From: CAIWHR01 sp963717695
GTDB taxonomy: Bacteria; Pseudomonadota; Gammaproteobacteria; Burkholderiales; Casimicrobiaceae
NCBI GenBank assembly: GCA_963717695.1
Contig: CAVQWR010000006.1
Location: 434,001 to 498,000, forward strand
DNA: 64,000 nt
Direction of reading: 5' to 3'
Position 1 is the first letter of the stretch. Each line of letters opens with the position of its first letter. Position numbers and translations under genes: made by a program. Shown here piece after piece: positions 9,827 through 18,258 of this stretch. A model generated the notes under the pieces. The model worked only from the letters and a program-made list of their open reading frames with translations, did no database searches and had not been told where the DNA came from.

Positions 9827-10441
9827 TCAGCGCGGCGCGACGTAGTGCCCGGACTTGCCGCCCGATTTCTCGATGAGGCGCACGCGCTCGATCCGCATCC
9901 CGCGGTCGACCGACTTGCACATGTCGTAGACGGTGATGAGACCGATCGTCGCAGCCGTGAGCGCCTCGATCTCGACTCCGGTCCGCGCAATCGTCTCCGC
10001 GGTGACCTCGATGTCGACCGCGGCGCCGCGGACGTCGATGGCGAAGGCGACCTCGACCTTCGAGAGCGGCAGCGGATGGCATAGCGGGATGAGATCGGAG
10101 GCGCGCTTCGCCGCCTGGATCGCGGCGATGCGCGCGATGCCCAGCACGTCACCTTTCTTCGCGCTGCCGGACTGGATCAGCGCAAGCGTTTCCGGCTGCA
10201 TCACGATCCGCCCGCCGGCACGCGCGACGCGGTGGGTGACGGCCTTTTCGCCGACGTCCACCATGTGCGCCTGACCGGCTGCGTCGAAATGGGTAAAATG
10301 CGCGCTGACGGGCTTTCGCGCCGACGGCGCGCGTTCAGTTGGTGCCGCCGCCGCGGCCCTCGCGGATTTCGACCCGGCACCTCTCGACCCGGCACCTCGT
10401 GTGCGCGCCAAAACGAGCCTCCCCAACGTGAACTTCGGCAA
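9827..10441 (-). CDS. moaC: Cyclic pyranopterin monophosphate synthase MoaC
   Basis: Catalyses ring closure of the GTP-derived intermediate to cyclic pyranopterin monophosphate in molybdenum cofactor synthesis. The domain starts at THFDAAGQAHMVDVG and includes ALIQSGSAKKGDVLGIARIAAIQAAK, LIPLCHPLPL and DMCKSVDRGM, all highly conserved. The start is uncertain. The core needs only about 160 residues, but no ATG or GTG precedes it in frame, only TTG codons, the furthest at 10441. The extra N-terminus is low in complexity and contains a duplicated GAGSR/GAGSK element. The 5' part lies in the same interval as the putative bepA promoter, so the two genes share a divergent control region. Confidence 0.92.
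   Translation of the reverse strand: MPKFTLGRLVLARTRGAGSRGAGSKSARAAAAAPTERAPSARKPVSAHFTHFDAAGQAHMVDVGEKAVTHRVARAGGRIVMQPETLALIQSGSAKKGDVLGIARIAAIQAAKRASDLIPLCHPLPLSKVEVAFAIDVRGAAVDIEVTAETIARTGVEIEALTAATIGLITVYDMCKSVDRGMRIERVRLIEKSGGKSGHYVAPR
10271..10299 (+). promoter_or_regulatory. Possible promoter toward bepA
   Basis: CTGACC and TAAAAT are spaced by 17 bases, an unusually AT-rich -10 for this GC-rich DNA. Transcription would start near 10306, about 180 bases before the bepA ATG, and would run antisense to the 5' end of moaC. This is a motif match only. Confidence 0.3.
10370..10398. repeat. Short tandem repeat in the moaC 5' region
   Basis: The 14-base unit CGACCCGGCACCTC occurs twice, at 10370-10383 and 10385-10398, with a period of 15 bases. 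In the moaC frame it encodes the repeated GAGSR/GAGSK. This marks the region as non-conserved and probably upstream of the true protein start. Confidence 0.6.
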
Positions 10442-10486
10442 GCGTTGCGCATCTTAGCATCAGCGTTTGCGCCGTTTCGCCCTCCC

Positions 10487-12148
10487 ATGTCGCGCCTTTC
10501 CCCTTCCATTCGTCCGCACGCCGCTCCGCTCTTTCGCCGCGTCCTCTGCGCGGGGGTGGCGCTGGCGCTTTGCGCCAATCCGTTCGCGCCGTCCGTGCTG
10601 GCGGTCGGCGAAGCGCACGCTCAAGGCAATCCGGCGCCGAGCGCGCCGTCATCGGACAAGCCCGTATACAGTCAGGTGCCGGCGCCGACCGTCGTGCCGG
10701 CCCTGCCGCCGGACGCAATACCGCCGCTGCCGCAGGTCAACCTCGCCAACGTGCAAACGTCGCTGCCCGACCTAGGCGACGAATCGCAGTCGCTCGCGTC
10801 TCCCGCGCAGGAGCGCCGTCTCGGCGAGTTCGTGATGCGCCAGATCCACGGCTCCGGCGGTTATCTCGACGATCCGGAGGTCAACGACTACCTCAACGAG
10901 CTCGGCCATCGGCTCGTCGCCGCGCAGCCCGACAGCCCATGGGACTTCGAATTCTTTGCGATGGCCGACCCGTCGATCAACGCGTTCGCCATCCCCGGCG
11001 GGTTCGTCGGCGTCAACATGGGCCTCATCCTGATGACCCAGAACGAATCCGAGCTCGCGTCGGTGCTGGCCCACGAAATCTCGCACGTGACGCAGCACCA
11101 TTACGTGCGCGGGCTCGCGGGCGCGCAGCGCTCGCTACTCTATTCGATCGCGGCGATGCTCGTGGCGATCGCCGCGGGGATCAAAGGCGGCAACCAGGGC
11201 GGACAGGTGGCAAGCGCGGCGATCGCCACGGCGCAGGGGCTCGCCATCCAGAGCCAGTTGAACTACACGCGGCAGAACGAGTATGAGGCCGACCGCATCG
11301 GCTTCCAGCGGCTGTGGGCAGCGGGATACGACGTCAATGCGATGGCGACGATGTTCCAGCGGCTGCTGAAGCAGGGCCGTTTTTCCGACAGCAACGCGCC
11401 GGGCTACCTGCGGACGCACCCGGTGACCACCGAGCGGATTGCGGAAGCGCAGGCGCGCGCCGAGCAGGAGCCCTACCGGCAGGTGCCCGACTCGCTGGAC
11501 TTCCAGATGGTGCGCGCGCTGCTGCGCAGCTACCAGGGGACGCCGCGCGAGGCGGTGCAGTTCTTCGACGCCGCGATCGCGGACAAGAAGTTCAACGACG
11601 AGGTCGCGGTGCGCTACGGGCTCGTCGCCGCGCTCCTGCGCGCCAACGACCTGAAGCGCGCCAAGGTCGAGCTCGCCAGGCTCGAAAAGACCGCGCCCCC
11701 GCATCCGATGATCGAGGCGATGGCTGGCCACGTCTACATGGAGAGCGGCGACCTCGACATCGCGCAGAAGCGCATCGACGCGGCGCTCGCCCGCTACCCG
11801 AACAAGCTGCAGCTCATCAGCGACTATTCGGAAGTGCTGCTGCGCCAGGGTCGGCCGGCCGATGCCGCCAAGTTCCTCGAGGCGGAGCTCACCCGCTTCC
11901 CGACCAATGGCCCGCTGCACGGCATTGCGGCACGCGCGTACGGCGAGCTCGGTCAGAAGACGCAGGAGCATCGGCATCAGGCCGAGCTCTATGCATGGCA
12001 GGGCGACCTCAAGGGCGCGATCACGCAGCTCGAGCTCGCCACCAAGGCCAACGACGGCGACTTCTACCAGTATTCCGTCGTCGAGACGCGCCTGCGCACG
12101 CTGCGCCGCGACCTGGACGACCAGAAGGCGCTCGCCAAGAACGGCTGA
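10487..12148 (+). CDS. bepA: M48 family metalloprotease with TPR repeats, BepA-like
   Basis: A 553-residue periplasmic zinc protease-chaperone that surveys outer-membrane protein (LptD, Bam) assembly in known homologues. The N-terminus has a signal peptide ending near AQGNPAP, then a proline-rich stretch. The zinc site is LAHEISHVTQHH, with His196, Glu197 and His200, and the third ligand is Glu265 in EYEAD. A TPR-rich C-terminal half follows (about residues 370-540). The ATG at 10487 is chosen because the upstream open frame has no coding character. It is divergent from moaC. Catalytic residues are complete. Confidence 0.92.
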   Translation: MSRLSPSIRPHAAPLFRRVLCAGVALALCANPFAPSVLAVGEAHAQGNPAPSAPSSDKPVYSQVPAPTVVPALPPDAIPPLPQVNLANVQTSLPDLGDESQSLASPAQERRLGEFVMRQIHGSGGYLDDPEVNDYLNELGHRLVAAQPDSPWDFEFFAMADPSINAFAIPGGFVGVNMGLILMTQNESELASVLAHEISHVTQHHYVRGLAGAQRSLLYSIAAMLVAIAAGIKGGNQGGQVASAAIATAQGLAIQSQLNYTRQNEYEADRIGFQRLWAAGYDVNAMATMFQRLLKQGRFSDSNAPGYLRTHPVTTERIAEAQARAEQEPYRQVPDSLDFQMVRALLRSYQGTPREAVQFFDAAIADKKFNDEVAVRYGLVAALLRANDLKRAKVELARLEKTAPPHPMIEAMAGHVYMESGDLDIAQKRIDAALARYPNKLQLISDYSEVLLRQGRPADAAKFLEAELTRFPTNGPLHGIAARAYGELGQKTQEHRHQAELYAWQGDLKGAITQLELATKANDGDFYQYSVVETRLRTLRRDLDDQKALAKNG

Positions 12149-12250
12149 TCGCCGCGCGCGGGTCCGGCGGGTTTGCGCCGCGACGACGCACCGCACTCCA
12201 TCGCCCCGGCATTGCTTCCGCGCGACCGCCGTTCGTCGGCATCGCGGAAA

Positions 12251-12270
12251 ACCTGTCGACATCGACAGGT
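12251..12270. promoter_or_regulatory. 20-base palindrome, lux-box/SOS-box-like
   Basis: ACCTGTCGACATCGACAGGT has nine-base complementary arms around a central CA. It lies 110 bases upstream of the response regulator ATG. It fits ACCTGT-N8-ACAGGT (lux-box layout) and also CTGT-N8-ACAG (the beta/gamma-proteobacterial LexA site). Which protein binds, if any, cannot be told from sequence; there is no luxI in the window. Confidence 0.5.
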
Positions 12271-12379
12271 GCAACGCATCCGCGGCGCGCCTACGGTGTC
12301 GGTTCGCCGCGCAGCATGCCGCGACGAGGCATCGCGCTTCGACGACTCGCTCTGTTGCTCACCACGGGAGGCACCGACA

Positions 12380-13027
12380 ATGAAGATTCTCGTCATCGAC
12401 GATCACCCGTTGATCCTGGATGCACTGACGCAGCTCCTGCCGCAGCTCGGAGCCGGAATCGCGGTGCGCGTCGCGAGCGACGTCGACACCGCCATCGGCA
12501 TCCTCGACAACGAGCCGGACGTCGCGCTCGTGCTGCTTGACCTCGCGCTCCCCGGCACGCGCGGGCTCGACCTCCTCGCCGACCTTCTGCTCGACTATCC
12601 CGGCGTCCCCGTCGTCGTGCTGTCGGCCACGCACGACATGTCGACCGTCAACGCCGCACTCGGCGCAGGGGCGCGCGGGTTTGTGCCGAAGACCGCGGAC
12701 CCCGCGGTCCTGCTGGATGCGATCCGCCAGGTGCGTAATGGCGGCGCGTACCGCACCGACGACGTCACCACAGCTCCCGAACGTGACGGCGTGCACATCC
12801 GCCCGGACGAGCTCGGGCTCACCGCGCGCCAGGCCGACGTGCTGAAGCTCCTGGTGCAGGGCAAGCCGAACAAGCTCATCTGCCGCGACCTCAAGCTCTC
12901 CGAGGGCACGGTGAAAGTCCACATCAGCGCCATCCTGAAGGCGCTTCGCGTGAGCTCGCGCACGCAGGCGGTCGCGTCGCTCGCGCGCCGCGGCATCAGC
13001 GTCGAGACGCTGTCGACGCGGCACTAG
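12380..13027 (+). CDS. NarL/FixJ-type response regulator
   Basis: A 215-residue response regulator. The receiver domain begins MKILVIDDHPLILDAL, with the phosphoacceptor Asp54 in VLLDLALPG and the conserved Lys in VPKTAD. The C-terminal LuxR-type helix-turn-helix runs from about residue 150 (LTARQADVLKLLVQGKPNKLICRDLKLSEGTVKVHISAI). The ATG at 12380 follows GGGAGG. The hybrid kinase gene begins ten bases after the stop, so the two form a two-component operon. An unusually perfect palindrome lies 110 bases upstream and may be an autoregulatory or other operator. The signal and the regulon are unknown. Confidence 0.93.
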   Translation: MKILVIDDHPLILDALTQLLPQLGAGIAVRVASDVDTAIGILDNEPDVALVLLDLALPGTRGLDLLADLLLDYPGVPVVVLSATHDMSTVNAALGAGARGFVPKTADPAVLLDAIRQVRNGGAYRTDDVTTAPERDGVHIRPDELGLTARQADVLKLLVQGKPNKLICRDLKLSEGTVKVHISAILKALRVSSRTQAVASLARRGISVETLSTRH

Positions 13028-13037
13028 GCAGGCGAAC

Positions 13038-14861
13038 ATGGCGGGCGTCGCGTCGATCGCGTCGCCGCTGCTCGCGCGCGCCCGCGCCGACCAGGTGGCG
13101 ACGCTGTACGGATCGTGGCACCGGACCACGCTGTCGATGGTGCTGGGCGCGCTGATCCTGTGCCTCGTGCTGTGGGAAGCGGAGTCGGGTGCCGCGATGT
13201 CACTCTGGTTCGGGGCGATTCTCGCGAACCAGGCGTGGCGCGGCGTCCTCGCCCGTGCGTATCGCCGCGCCGCGCCCGCCGTCGCGGAAGCGCCGCGCTG
13301 GGGCCGTTACTGGTCGATCGGCGCGACGCTTGCCGGCGCGCTCTGGGGCGTTGCCGCCATTGCGATGTTTCCGGCGTCGCCGCCGCATCAGGCGCTGCTC
13401 ATCGTCTGCCTCTTCAGCGTGATTCTCGGCGGTCTCAACCTCACCGCCGTCTACACGCCGGCGTTCCTCGGATTCGTGCTGGCGGCGCTCGTTCCCTTGA
13501 TCGCGCGTGTCGCGCTGGAAGGGGGACAGGTGCACCTCTTCACCGCGCTGGTGCTCCTCGTGGTGCTGGGATTCGTGCTGGGCTTCGGCCGCCAGCTCAA
13601 CCACGTCCTGACGCTCTCGCTCGCGATGCGCCACGAGAACGTCGACCTGATCGAAGAGCTTCGGGTCGAGACACAGCTCGCAGAATCCGCGCGCGCGGCC
13701 GCGGAGACGGCGAACCGCGCGAAAAGTCAGTTCCTCGCCGCGGCGAGCCATGACCTGCGCCAGCCCCTGCACGCGATCGGGCTTTTCGCCGCCGCCCTCG
13801 CGGCGCGGGCACGCGATCCCGATGTCGCGCCGCTGATCGCCAACATCCACGCCTCGATCGAGGCGCTCGAAGGATTGTTCGCCCAACTCCTCGACCTGTC
13901 GCGCCTCGAGACCGGCGCGCTGCACCCGCAGCGGGAAGACGTCGCGCTCGATCCATTGCTGGCGCGGATCTGCGCCGATTTCGCGCCGCAGGCGGCGGCG
14001 CACGGTCTCATGCTGCGCGCCGTGCCGACATCGGTCGACGTCGTCACCGATCCGCTGCTTCTCGAGCGCATCCTGCGCAACCTCATCGCCAATGCGCTGC
14101 GCTACACGCGGCACGGTGGAGTGGTCGTCGGGGTGCGCCGCGTCGGCGGCGCGATCCGGATCGACGTCATCGATTCCGGCATCGGCATCGCCGCCACCGA
14201 TCATCAGCGCATTTTCGACGAGTTCGTGCAGCTGGGGCCTTCACCGCACCGGCATGCGGCCGGCCGGGGACTGGGCCTCGGCCTCGCGATCGTGCGGCGC
14301 CTCGCCGCGCTGCTCGAGCATCGCCTCGACGTCGTGTCGGCGCCGGGCGCCGGCTCGCGCTTCTCGGTGCTGCTGCCGCGCGCCACGCGGCGGCCGCTGC
14401 CGCGGGTGCGCGGCATGCCGCTCGCGCCGGCGCCCCCGCCGATGCCCTCGTCCGCGTTCGTCGAACGCAGCGTCGTGGTCATCGACGACGACCCGGCAAT
14501 TCTCGTCGCGATGGAGGCGCTGTTCACGTCGTGGGGCGCGCACGTGGCGGCCGGCACGAACGCCTTTGCGGCGCTGGAGATGCAACCCAGCGCCGGCATC
14601 GATCTCATCGTCGCGGACCTGCGCCTCGCCGACGGCGCGTCGGGCATCGATGCGGTGGCGGCGATCCGCGCCGCGCAAGGCGCCCCGGTCCCCGCGCTCA
14701 TCGTGTCAGGCGATACCGGCGAGGATGCACGCGGGGAAGCCGGCGCGGCCGGCATCACGCTGCTGTCGAAGCCGGTGGTGGCCACGGCCCTGCGCACCGC
14801 GGCGGAAGACGCCCTCGCCGCCACGCCGCCACGGCGCATCCGTCGCGCAGGCGCGGCGTGA
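13038..14861 (+). CDS. Hybrid sensor histidine kinase/response regulator
   Basis: A 607-residue membrane kinase. About six hydrophobic helices fill the first 190 residues, with no periplasmic sensor domain of note, so the signal may be sensed in the membrane. A coiled linker then leads to the HisKA motif SQFLAAASHDLRQPLHAIG, with phospho-His238. The ATPase domain shows NLIANALRYT, DSGIGI and GRGLGLGLAIV. A C-terminal receiver carries Asp527 (VADLRLADG) and a conserved Lys in LLSKPV. This DLRQPLHA class with an attached receiver commonly pairs with NarL-type regulators. The gene follows its presumed partner by ten bases. Confidence 0.93.
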   Translation: MAGVASIASPLLARARADQVATLYGSWHRTTLSMVLGALILCLVLWEAESGAAMSLWFGAILANQAWRGVLARAYRRAAPAVAEAPRWGRYWSIGATLAGALWGVAAIAMFPASPPHQALLIVCLFSVILGGLNLTAVYTPAFLGFVLAALVPLIARVALEGGQVHLFTALVLLVVLGFVLGFGRQLNHVLTLSLAMRHENVDLIEELRVETQLAESARAAAETANRAKSQFLAAASHDLRQPLHAIGLFAAALAARARDPDVAPLIANIHASIEALEGLFAQLLDLSRLETGALHPQREDVALDPLLARICADFAPQAAAHGLMLRAVPTSVDVVTDPLLLERILRNLIANALRYTRHGGVVVGVRRVGGAIRIDVIDSGIGIAATDHQRIFDEFVQLGPSPHRHAAGRGLGLGLAIVRRLAALLEHRLDVVSAPGAGSRFSVLLPRATRRPLPRVRGMPLAPAPPPMPSSAFVERSVVVIDDDPAILVAMEALFTSWGAHVAAGTNAFAALEMQPSAGIDLIVADLRLADGASGIDAVAAIRAAQGAPVPALIVSGDTGEDARGEAGAAGITLLSKPVVATALRTAAEDALAATPPRRIRRAGAA

Positions 14862-14892
14862 CTGCCGCGATCGCATTCGGCCTGCGCGAACG

Positions 14893-14918
14893 AAAAAAAC
14901 CCGGCGCAATGCGCCGGG
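14893..14918 (-). terminator. Intrinsic terminator for the Spy-like gene
   Basis: An eight-base stem (CCCGGCGC/GCGCCGGG) with a three-base loop is followed on the minus strand by seven T. It lies about 80 bases past the stop of the Spy-like gene and just after the convergent kinase gene. It is the clearest rho-independent terminator in the window. Confidence 0.8.
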
Positions 14919-14999
14919 CGGAACCTCGGCCTGCGGTCCGCGCGCGCCCGACCGGAGAGACGGAAGCGCGCGGAGTGCCGATGGTGCGGTGAACCTGGG

Positions 15000-15515
15000 T
15001 CAGCCGCCCGACGAATGCCGTTGCATCATTCTCTGCTGGATCGAGTCCATCTTGGCAAGATGCTCCTGGATGATGCCCTTGACCACGGCCTTCTGCTCCG
15101 GTGTGAACGTCGCATAGAGCGCAAGCCAGGAATCGCGCACCTGATGCCGGACCGTCAGCATCTGCTGCTGCGCGGCGTCGCCCGCCGCGGCGACGGCGGC
15201 GAGGTTCGGCTCCGGCTTCGCGAGCTCGGCGGCCAGGACGTCGTGCACGCCCTGCATCTGCGAGCGCGCGCCCGCGAACGCCGCCTTGGCCTGCGCGACG
15301 TTGCTCGTGAACATCTGCTGCTGCGACGAGTTGAGATTGAGCTGCGCCTGGGCGCTCTCGATGACCTGGCCCAGATGATCGCCGAACGGGCCGCCCATCG
15401 GGCCACCCATCGGGCCGCCGTGGTGGCCGGGCTGGGCGGATGCGGGCGCGGCGACGAGCGCCAGGGCCAGCGCGGCGGCCGAAGCCGCGAGGAGATTGCG
15501 ATAGGTCCGTTCCAT
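15000..15515 (-). CDS. Spy/CpxP-like LTXXQ-type periplasmic protein
   Basis: A 171-residue secreted protein with a signal peptide ending near AAPASAQPG, a Gly/His/Met-rich linker (HHGGPMGGPMGGPFG) and an all-helical body ending in ATFTPEQKAVVKGIIQEHL, the LTPEQ-like element of the Spy/CpxP family. Known members are periplasmic chaperones or modulators of envelope-stress and metal sensing. The ATG at 15515 has AGGAAAGGA upstream. It is transcribed divergently from ompR/envZ, with 191 bases between starts, so control by that system is plausible but unproven. A strong terminator follows. Confidence 0.8.
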   Translation of the reverse strand: MERTYRNLLAASAAALALALVAAPASAQPGHHGGPMGGPMGGPFGDHLGQVIESAQAQLNLNSSQQQMFTSNVAQAKAAFAGARSQMQGVHDVLAAELAKPEPNLAAVAAAGDAAQQQMLTVRHQVRDSWLALYATFTPEQKAVVKGIIQEHLAKMDSIQQRMMQRHSSGG

Positions 15516-15706
15516 GATGAATCCTTTCCTGTCGTTGAAGTCGGTGCCGCGATCGATTCTCGGCTCCTGACCCTTCGACCCGATTATCGCCATCCGTTCG
15601 TCCGGCGGGGACTTCCTTTGCAACCGGACGTTGCGCGCACCCTGCGGCGTTACAATCCGTTACAACCGCGCGACCCGGCGACCCGCCGCGGATCGTTTAA
15701 TGCACC

Positions 15707-16453
15707 ATGGCCGCAAAGGACGCACCCGCAAAGATACTCGTCGTCGACGACGACGTGCGCCTGCGCGACCTCCTGTCGCGCTACCTCGCCGAGCAGGGCT
15801 TCGACGTCGCGACGCTCGCCGACGCGCGCGACCTCGACAAGAAGCTGCAACGCGATCCGCCGCACCTGATCGTCCTCGACCTCATGCTGCCCGGCGAGGA
15901 CGGGCTGTCGATATGCCGGCGCCTGCGCGGCGCCGGCGAGACGGTGCCGATCATCATGCTCACGGCGAAGGGCGACGACGTCGACCGCATCGTCGGCCTC
16001 GAGATGGGCGCCGACGACTACCTGCCGAAGCCGTTCAACCCGCGCGAGCTCGTCGCGCGCATCAACGCGGTGCTGCGCCGCCACACCGAGCGCATTGCGC
16101 CCGGCGCGCCCGCGGCCGCCGGCAAGACCGCATTCGGGCGCTTCACGCTCGATCTCGCCGCGCGCACGCTGACGCACGCGGAAGAGACGATCCATCTCAC
16201 GACCGGCGAGTTCTCGCTGGTGAAGGTGTTCGCGCAGCATCCGCGCCAGCCGCTCGCCCGGGAAAAGCTGATGCTGCTCGCGCGCGGTCGCGACCACGAC
16301 GTGTTCGACCGCGCGATCGATGTGCAGGTCTCACGCCTGCGCAAGCTGGTCGAGCCCGATCCCGCGAATCCGCGCTACATCCAGACCGTGTGGGGCTTCG
16401 GCTACGTGTTCGTCCCCGACGATGTCGCCGACGCCGCCGTGACGAAGCCGTGA
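15707..16453 (+). CDS. ompR: OmpR-type response regulator
   Basis: A 248-residue regulator with a receiver domain (ILVVDDDVRLRDLL; phospho-Asp58 in VLDLMLPGEDG; LPKPF) and a winged-helix DNA-binding domain (LTTGEFSLVKVFAQHPRQPLAREKL, RAIDVQVSRLRKLVE, IQTVWGFGYVF). Overall it resembles the beta/gamma-proteobacterial OmpR of the osmotic/acid envelope response. The sensor kinase gene starts four bases after the stop, and its EnvZ-like layout supports the naming. The divergent Spy-like gene may be a target. Confidence 0.9.
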   Translation: MAAKDAPAKILVVDDDVRLRDLLSRYLAEQGFDVATLADARDLDKKLQRDPPHLIVLDLMLPGEDGLSICRRLRGAGETVPIIMLTAKGDDVDRIVGLEMGADDYLPKPFNPRELVARINAVLRRHTERIAPGAPAAAGKTAFGRFTLDLAARTLTHAEETIHLTTGEFSLVKVFAQHPRQPLAREKLMLLARGRDHDVFDRAIDVQVSRLRKLVEPDPANPRYIQTVWGFGYVFVPDDVADAAVTKP

Positions 16454-16457
16454 CCCC

Positions 16458-17771
16458 GTGACGATCTATCCGCGCTCGCTGTTCGGACGCCTCGCGCTGC
16501 TGCTTCTCGTCGTCGTGGCGATCTCGCTCGTCGCCACGATCTTCTTCTTCCGCCAGGATCGCGCGGCGCTCCTCGCCCGCGCCTTCGGCGACACCAAGAT
16601 CGCGCAGCTGCAGGCGGTGCGCGCGGCCGTCGAGGCATCCGACGCCGGTGCGCGCCGCGAATCGCTGATGCGCATCGGCCGCGAATACGACGTCAGGATC
16701 CTGCCCGAGGACGTGCGCCCGAATCCCGGCGGTGCGATGCCGCTCGGCCCGGCGATGCACGAGCTGGAGAGCCGGTTGCGCGAGCAGCTGGGCGAAGGAA
16801 CGGAGCTTCGCATCGCGCCGGGCCGTGGTCTCCTGTTCGTGCGCGTCGTCGCGGGCGGCACCGGGTACTGGATCGGCTTTCCGCTGCCGCGGCACCCGAG
16901 CGAGGACGAGCCGATCCACGCAATCGCCTGGAGCCTCGCGCTCGCCGCGGTGCTGCTCGCCGCGGCGTTCCTGTTCGCACGCTACATCGCGCGGCCGCTG
17001 CGGGACCTCAACACGGCAGTCGAGCGCGTGGGTCGCGGCGAGATGCCGCCGCCGCTGCCGGAAAGCGGCCCGTCGGAAATCGCGACGCTGAACCACGGAT
17101 TCAACGTGATGACGCAGAACCTGCGCCAGCTGGAGCAGGACCGCGCGCTGCTTCTGGCCGGCGTGTCGCACGACCTGCGCACGCCCCTCGCAAGGCTGCG
17201 GCTCGGCATCGAGATGGGCGACGGCGGCGCGGCCGCGCACGACGGCATGGTCGACGACATCGAGGAGATGGACCGCATCATCGGCCAGTTCCTCGACTTC
17301 GCGCGGGGCGGCCACGACACGCCGGCCGAGCCCGTCGACCCCAACGCGATCGTCGCCGCCTGCATCGAGCGCTATCACCGTCCGGCGAGCGAGCTCGCCT
17401 TTCGCGCCGGCGACGTGCCGCCGGTGCGCCTGCGCGCGACGGCGTTCTCGCGCCTCGTCGCCAATCTGGTCGACAACGCGATCGCCTACGGCGCGCCGCC
17501 CGTCGAGGTCACGACCACCCGGTCCGGCGCGAATTTCGTCGTCGAGGTCGCCGACCGCGGGCCTGGCATTCCGCCGGAGGACGTCGAGCGGATGAAGCAG
17601 CCGTTCACGCGCGCGTCGGCGGCGCGCAGCAACGCGAACGGTGTCGCGGGCGCAGGCCTCGGCCTCGCGATCGTCGATCGCGTCGCCCGGATGCACGGCG
17701 GCCGGCTCGACATCGCGCCGCGCGACGGCGGCGGCAACGTCGCACGCGTGACGCTTCCGCTGTCGGCGTAA
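16458..17771 (+). CDS. envZ: EnvZ-like sensor histidine kinase
   Basis: A 437-residue inner-membrane kinase. It has an N-terminal helix (about 8-30), a roughly 120-residue periplasmic domain, and a second helix around 155-178 followed by a HAMP linker (ARPLRDLNTAVERVGRGEMPP). The HisKA motif is LLAGVSHDLRTPLARLRL with phospho-His238, and the ATPase domain shows NLVDNAIAYG, DRGPGIP and GAGLGLAIV. All motifs are complete. Next to ompR it forms a classical two-component pair. It converges on ispF with a seven-base gap and no obvious terminator between. Confidence 0.9.
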   Translation: MTIYPRSLFGRLALLLLVVVAISLVATIFFFRQDRAALLARAFGDTKIAQLQAVRAAVEASDAGARRESLMRIGREYDVRILPEDVRPNPGGAMPLGPAMHELESRLREQLGEGTELRIAPGRGLLFVRVVAGGTGYWIGFPLPRHPSEDEPIHAIAWSLALAAVLLAAAFLFARYIARPLRDLNTAVERVGRGEMPPPLPESGPSEIATLNHGFNVMTQNLRQLEQDRALLLAGVSHDLRTPLARLRLGIEMGDGGAAAHDGMVDDIEEMDRIIGQFLDFARGGHDTPAEPVDPNAIVAACIERYHRPASELAFRAGDVPPVRLRATAFSRLVANLVDNAIAYGAPPVEVTTTRSGANFVVEVADRGPGIPPEDVERMKQPFTRASAARSNANGVAGAGLGLAIVDRVARMHGGRLDIAPRDGGGNVARVTLPLSA

Positions 17772-17778
17772 CCGGCGT

Positions 17779-18258
17779 TCAGTCCGAGGCGAGCAGCACC
17801 GTCGCCAGCGCGGCGATGCCCTCCTCGCGGCCGGCGAATCCCAGGCGCTCGGTCGTCGTTGCCTTGACGCTGACCTGCTGGACGGCGCAGCCGAGATCCT
17901 GCGCGATGTTGGCGCGCATCGCGGGCACGTAGGGCGCCAGCTTCGGCGCCTGCGCGATCAGCGTGGTGTCGAGATTGGCGACCGCGAGCCCGTCGTCGCG
18001 CATCAGCGTCGCGACGTGGCGCAGGAGCTTCCGGCTGTCGACGCCCTTCCAGCGCGCATCGGTATCGGGAAAGTGCGCGCCGATGTCGCCGCGCGCGAGC
18101 GCGCCCAGCACCGCGTCGCAGATGGCGTGCAGCAGCACGTCGGCATCGGAATGACCCGCGAGCCCGCGCGTGTGCGCGATCGTCACGCCGCCCAGGATGA
18201 GCTTGCGTCCCGCGGCGAACGCATGCACGTCGAAGCCGTTGCCGATGCGAATGGTCAT
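17779..18258 (-). CDS. ispF: 2-C-methyl-D-erythritol 2,4-cyclodiphosphate synthase
   Basis: Forms the cyclic diphosphate in the MEP route to isoprenoids. The 159-residue protein has the zinc ligands Asp10 and His12 (GNGFDVHAF) and His44 (SDADVLLHAI), plus the C-terminal VKATTTERLGFAGREEGIAA signature. The start ATG overlaps the ispD stop by one base (TGATG), so the two are coupled, as is usual in Proteobacteria where they are neighbours or fused. Length and motifs are standard. Confidence 0.95.
   Translation of the reverse strand: MTIRIGNGFDVHAFAAGRKLILGGVTIAHTRGLAGHSDADVLLHAICDAVLGALARGDIGAHFPDTDARWKGVDSRKLLRHVATLMRDDGLAVANLDTTLIAQAPKLAPYVPAMRANIAQDLGCAVQQVSVKATTTERLGFAGREEGIAALATVLLASD

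Noticed and set aside
12251..12270. Evidence for acyl-homoserine-lactone quorum sensing
   Set aside because: No luxI synthase or autoinducer-binding LuxR is present; the neighbouring regulator is a phosphorylated NarL-type protein, and the motif equally fits a LexA site.
14893..14918. Bidirectional terminator also serving the hybrid kinase gene
   Set aside because: On the plus strand the stem is preceded by A but not followed by T, so only minus-strand termination is supported.
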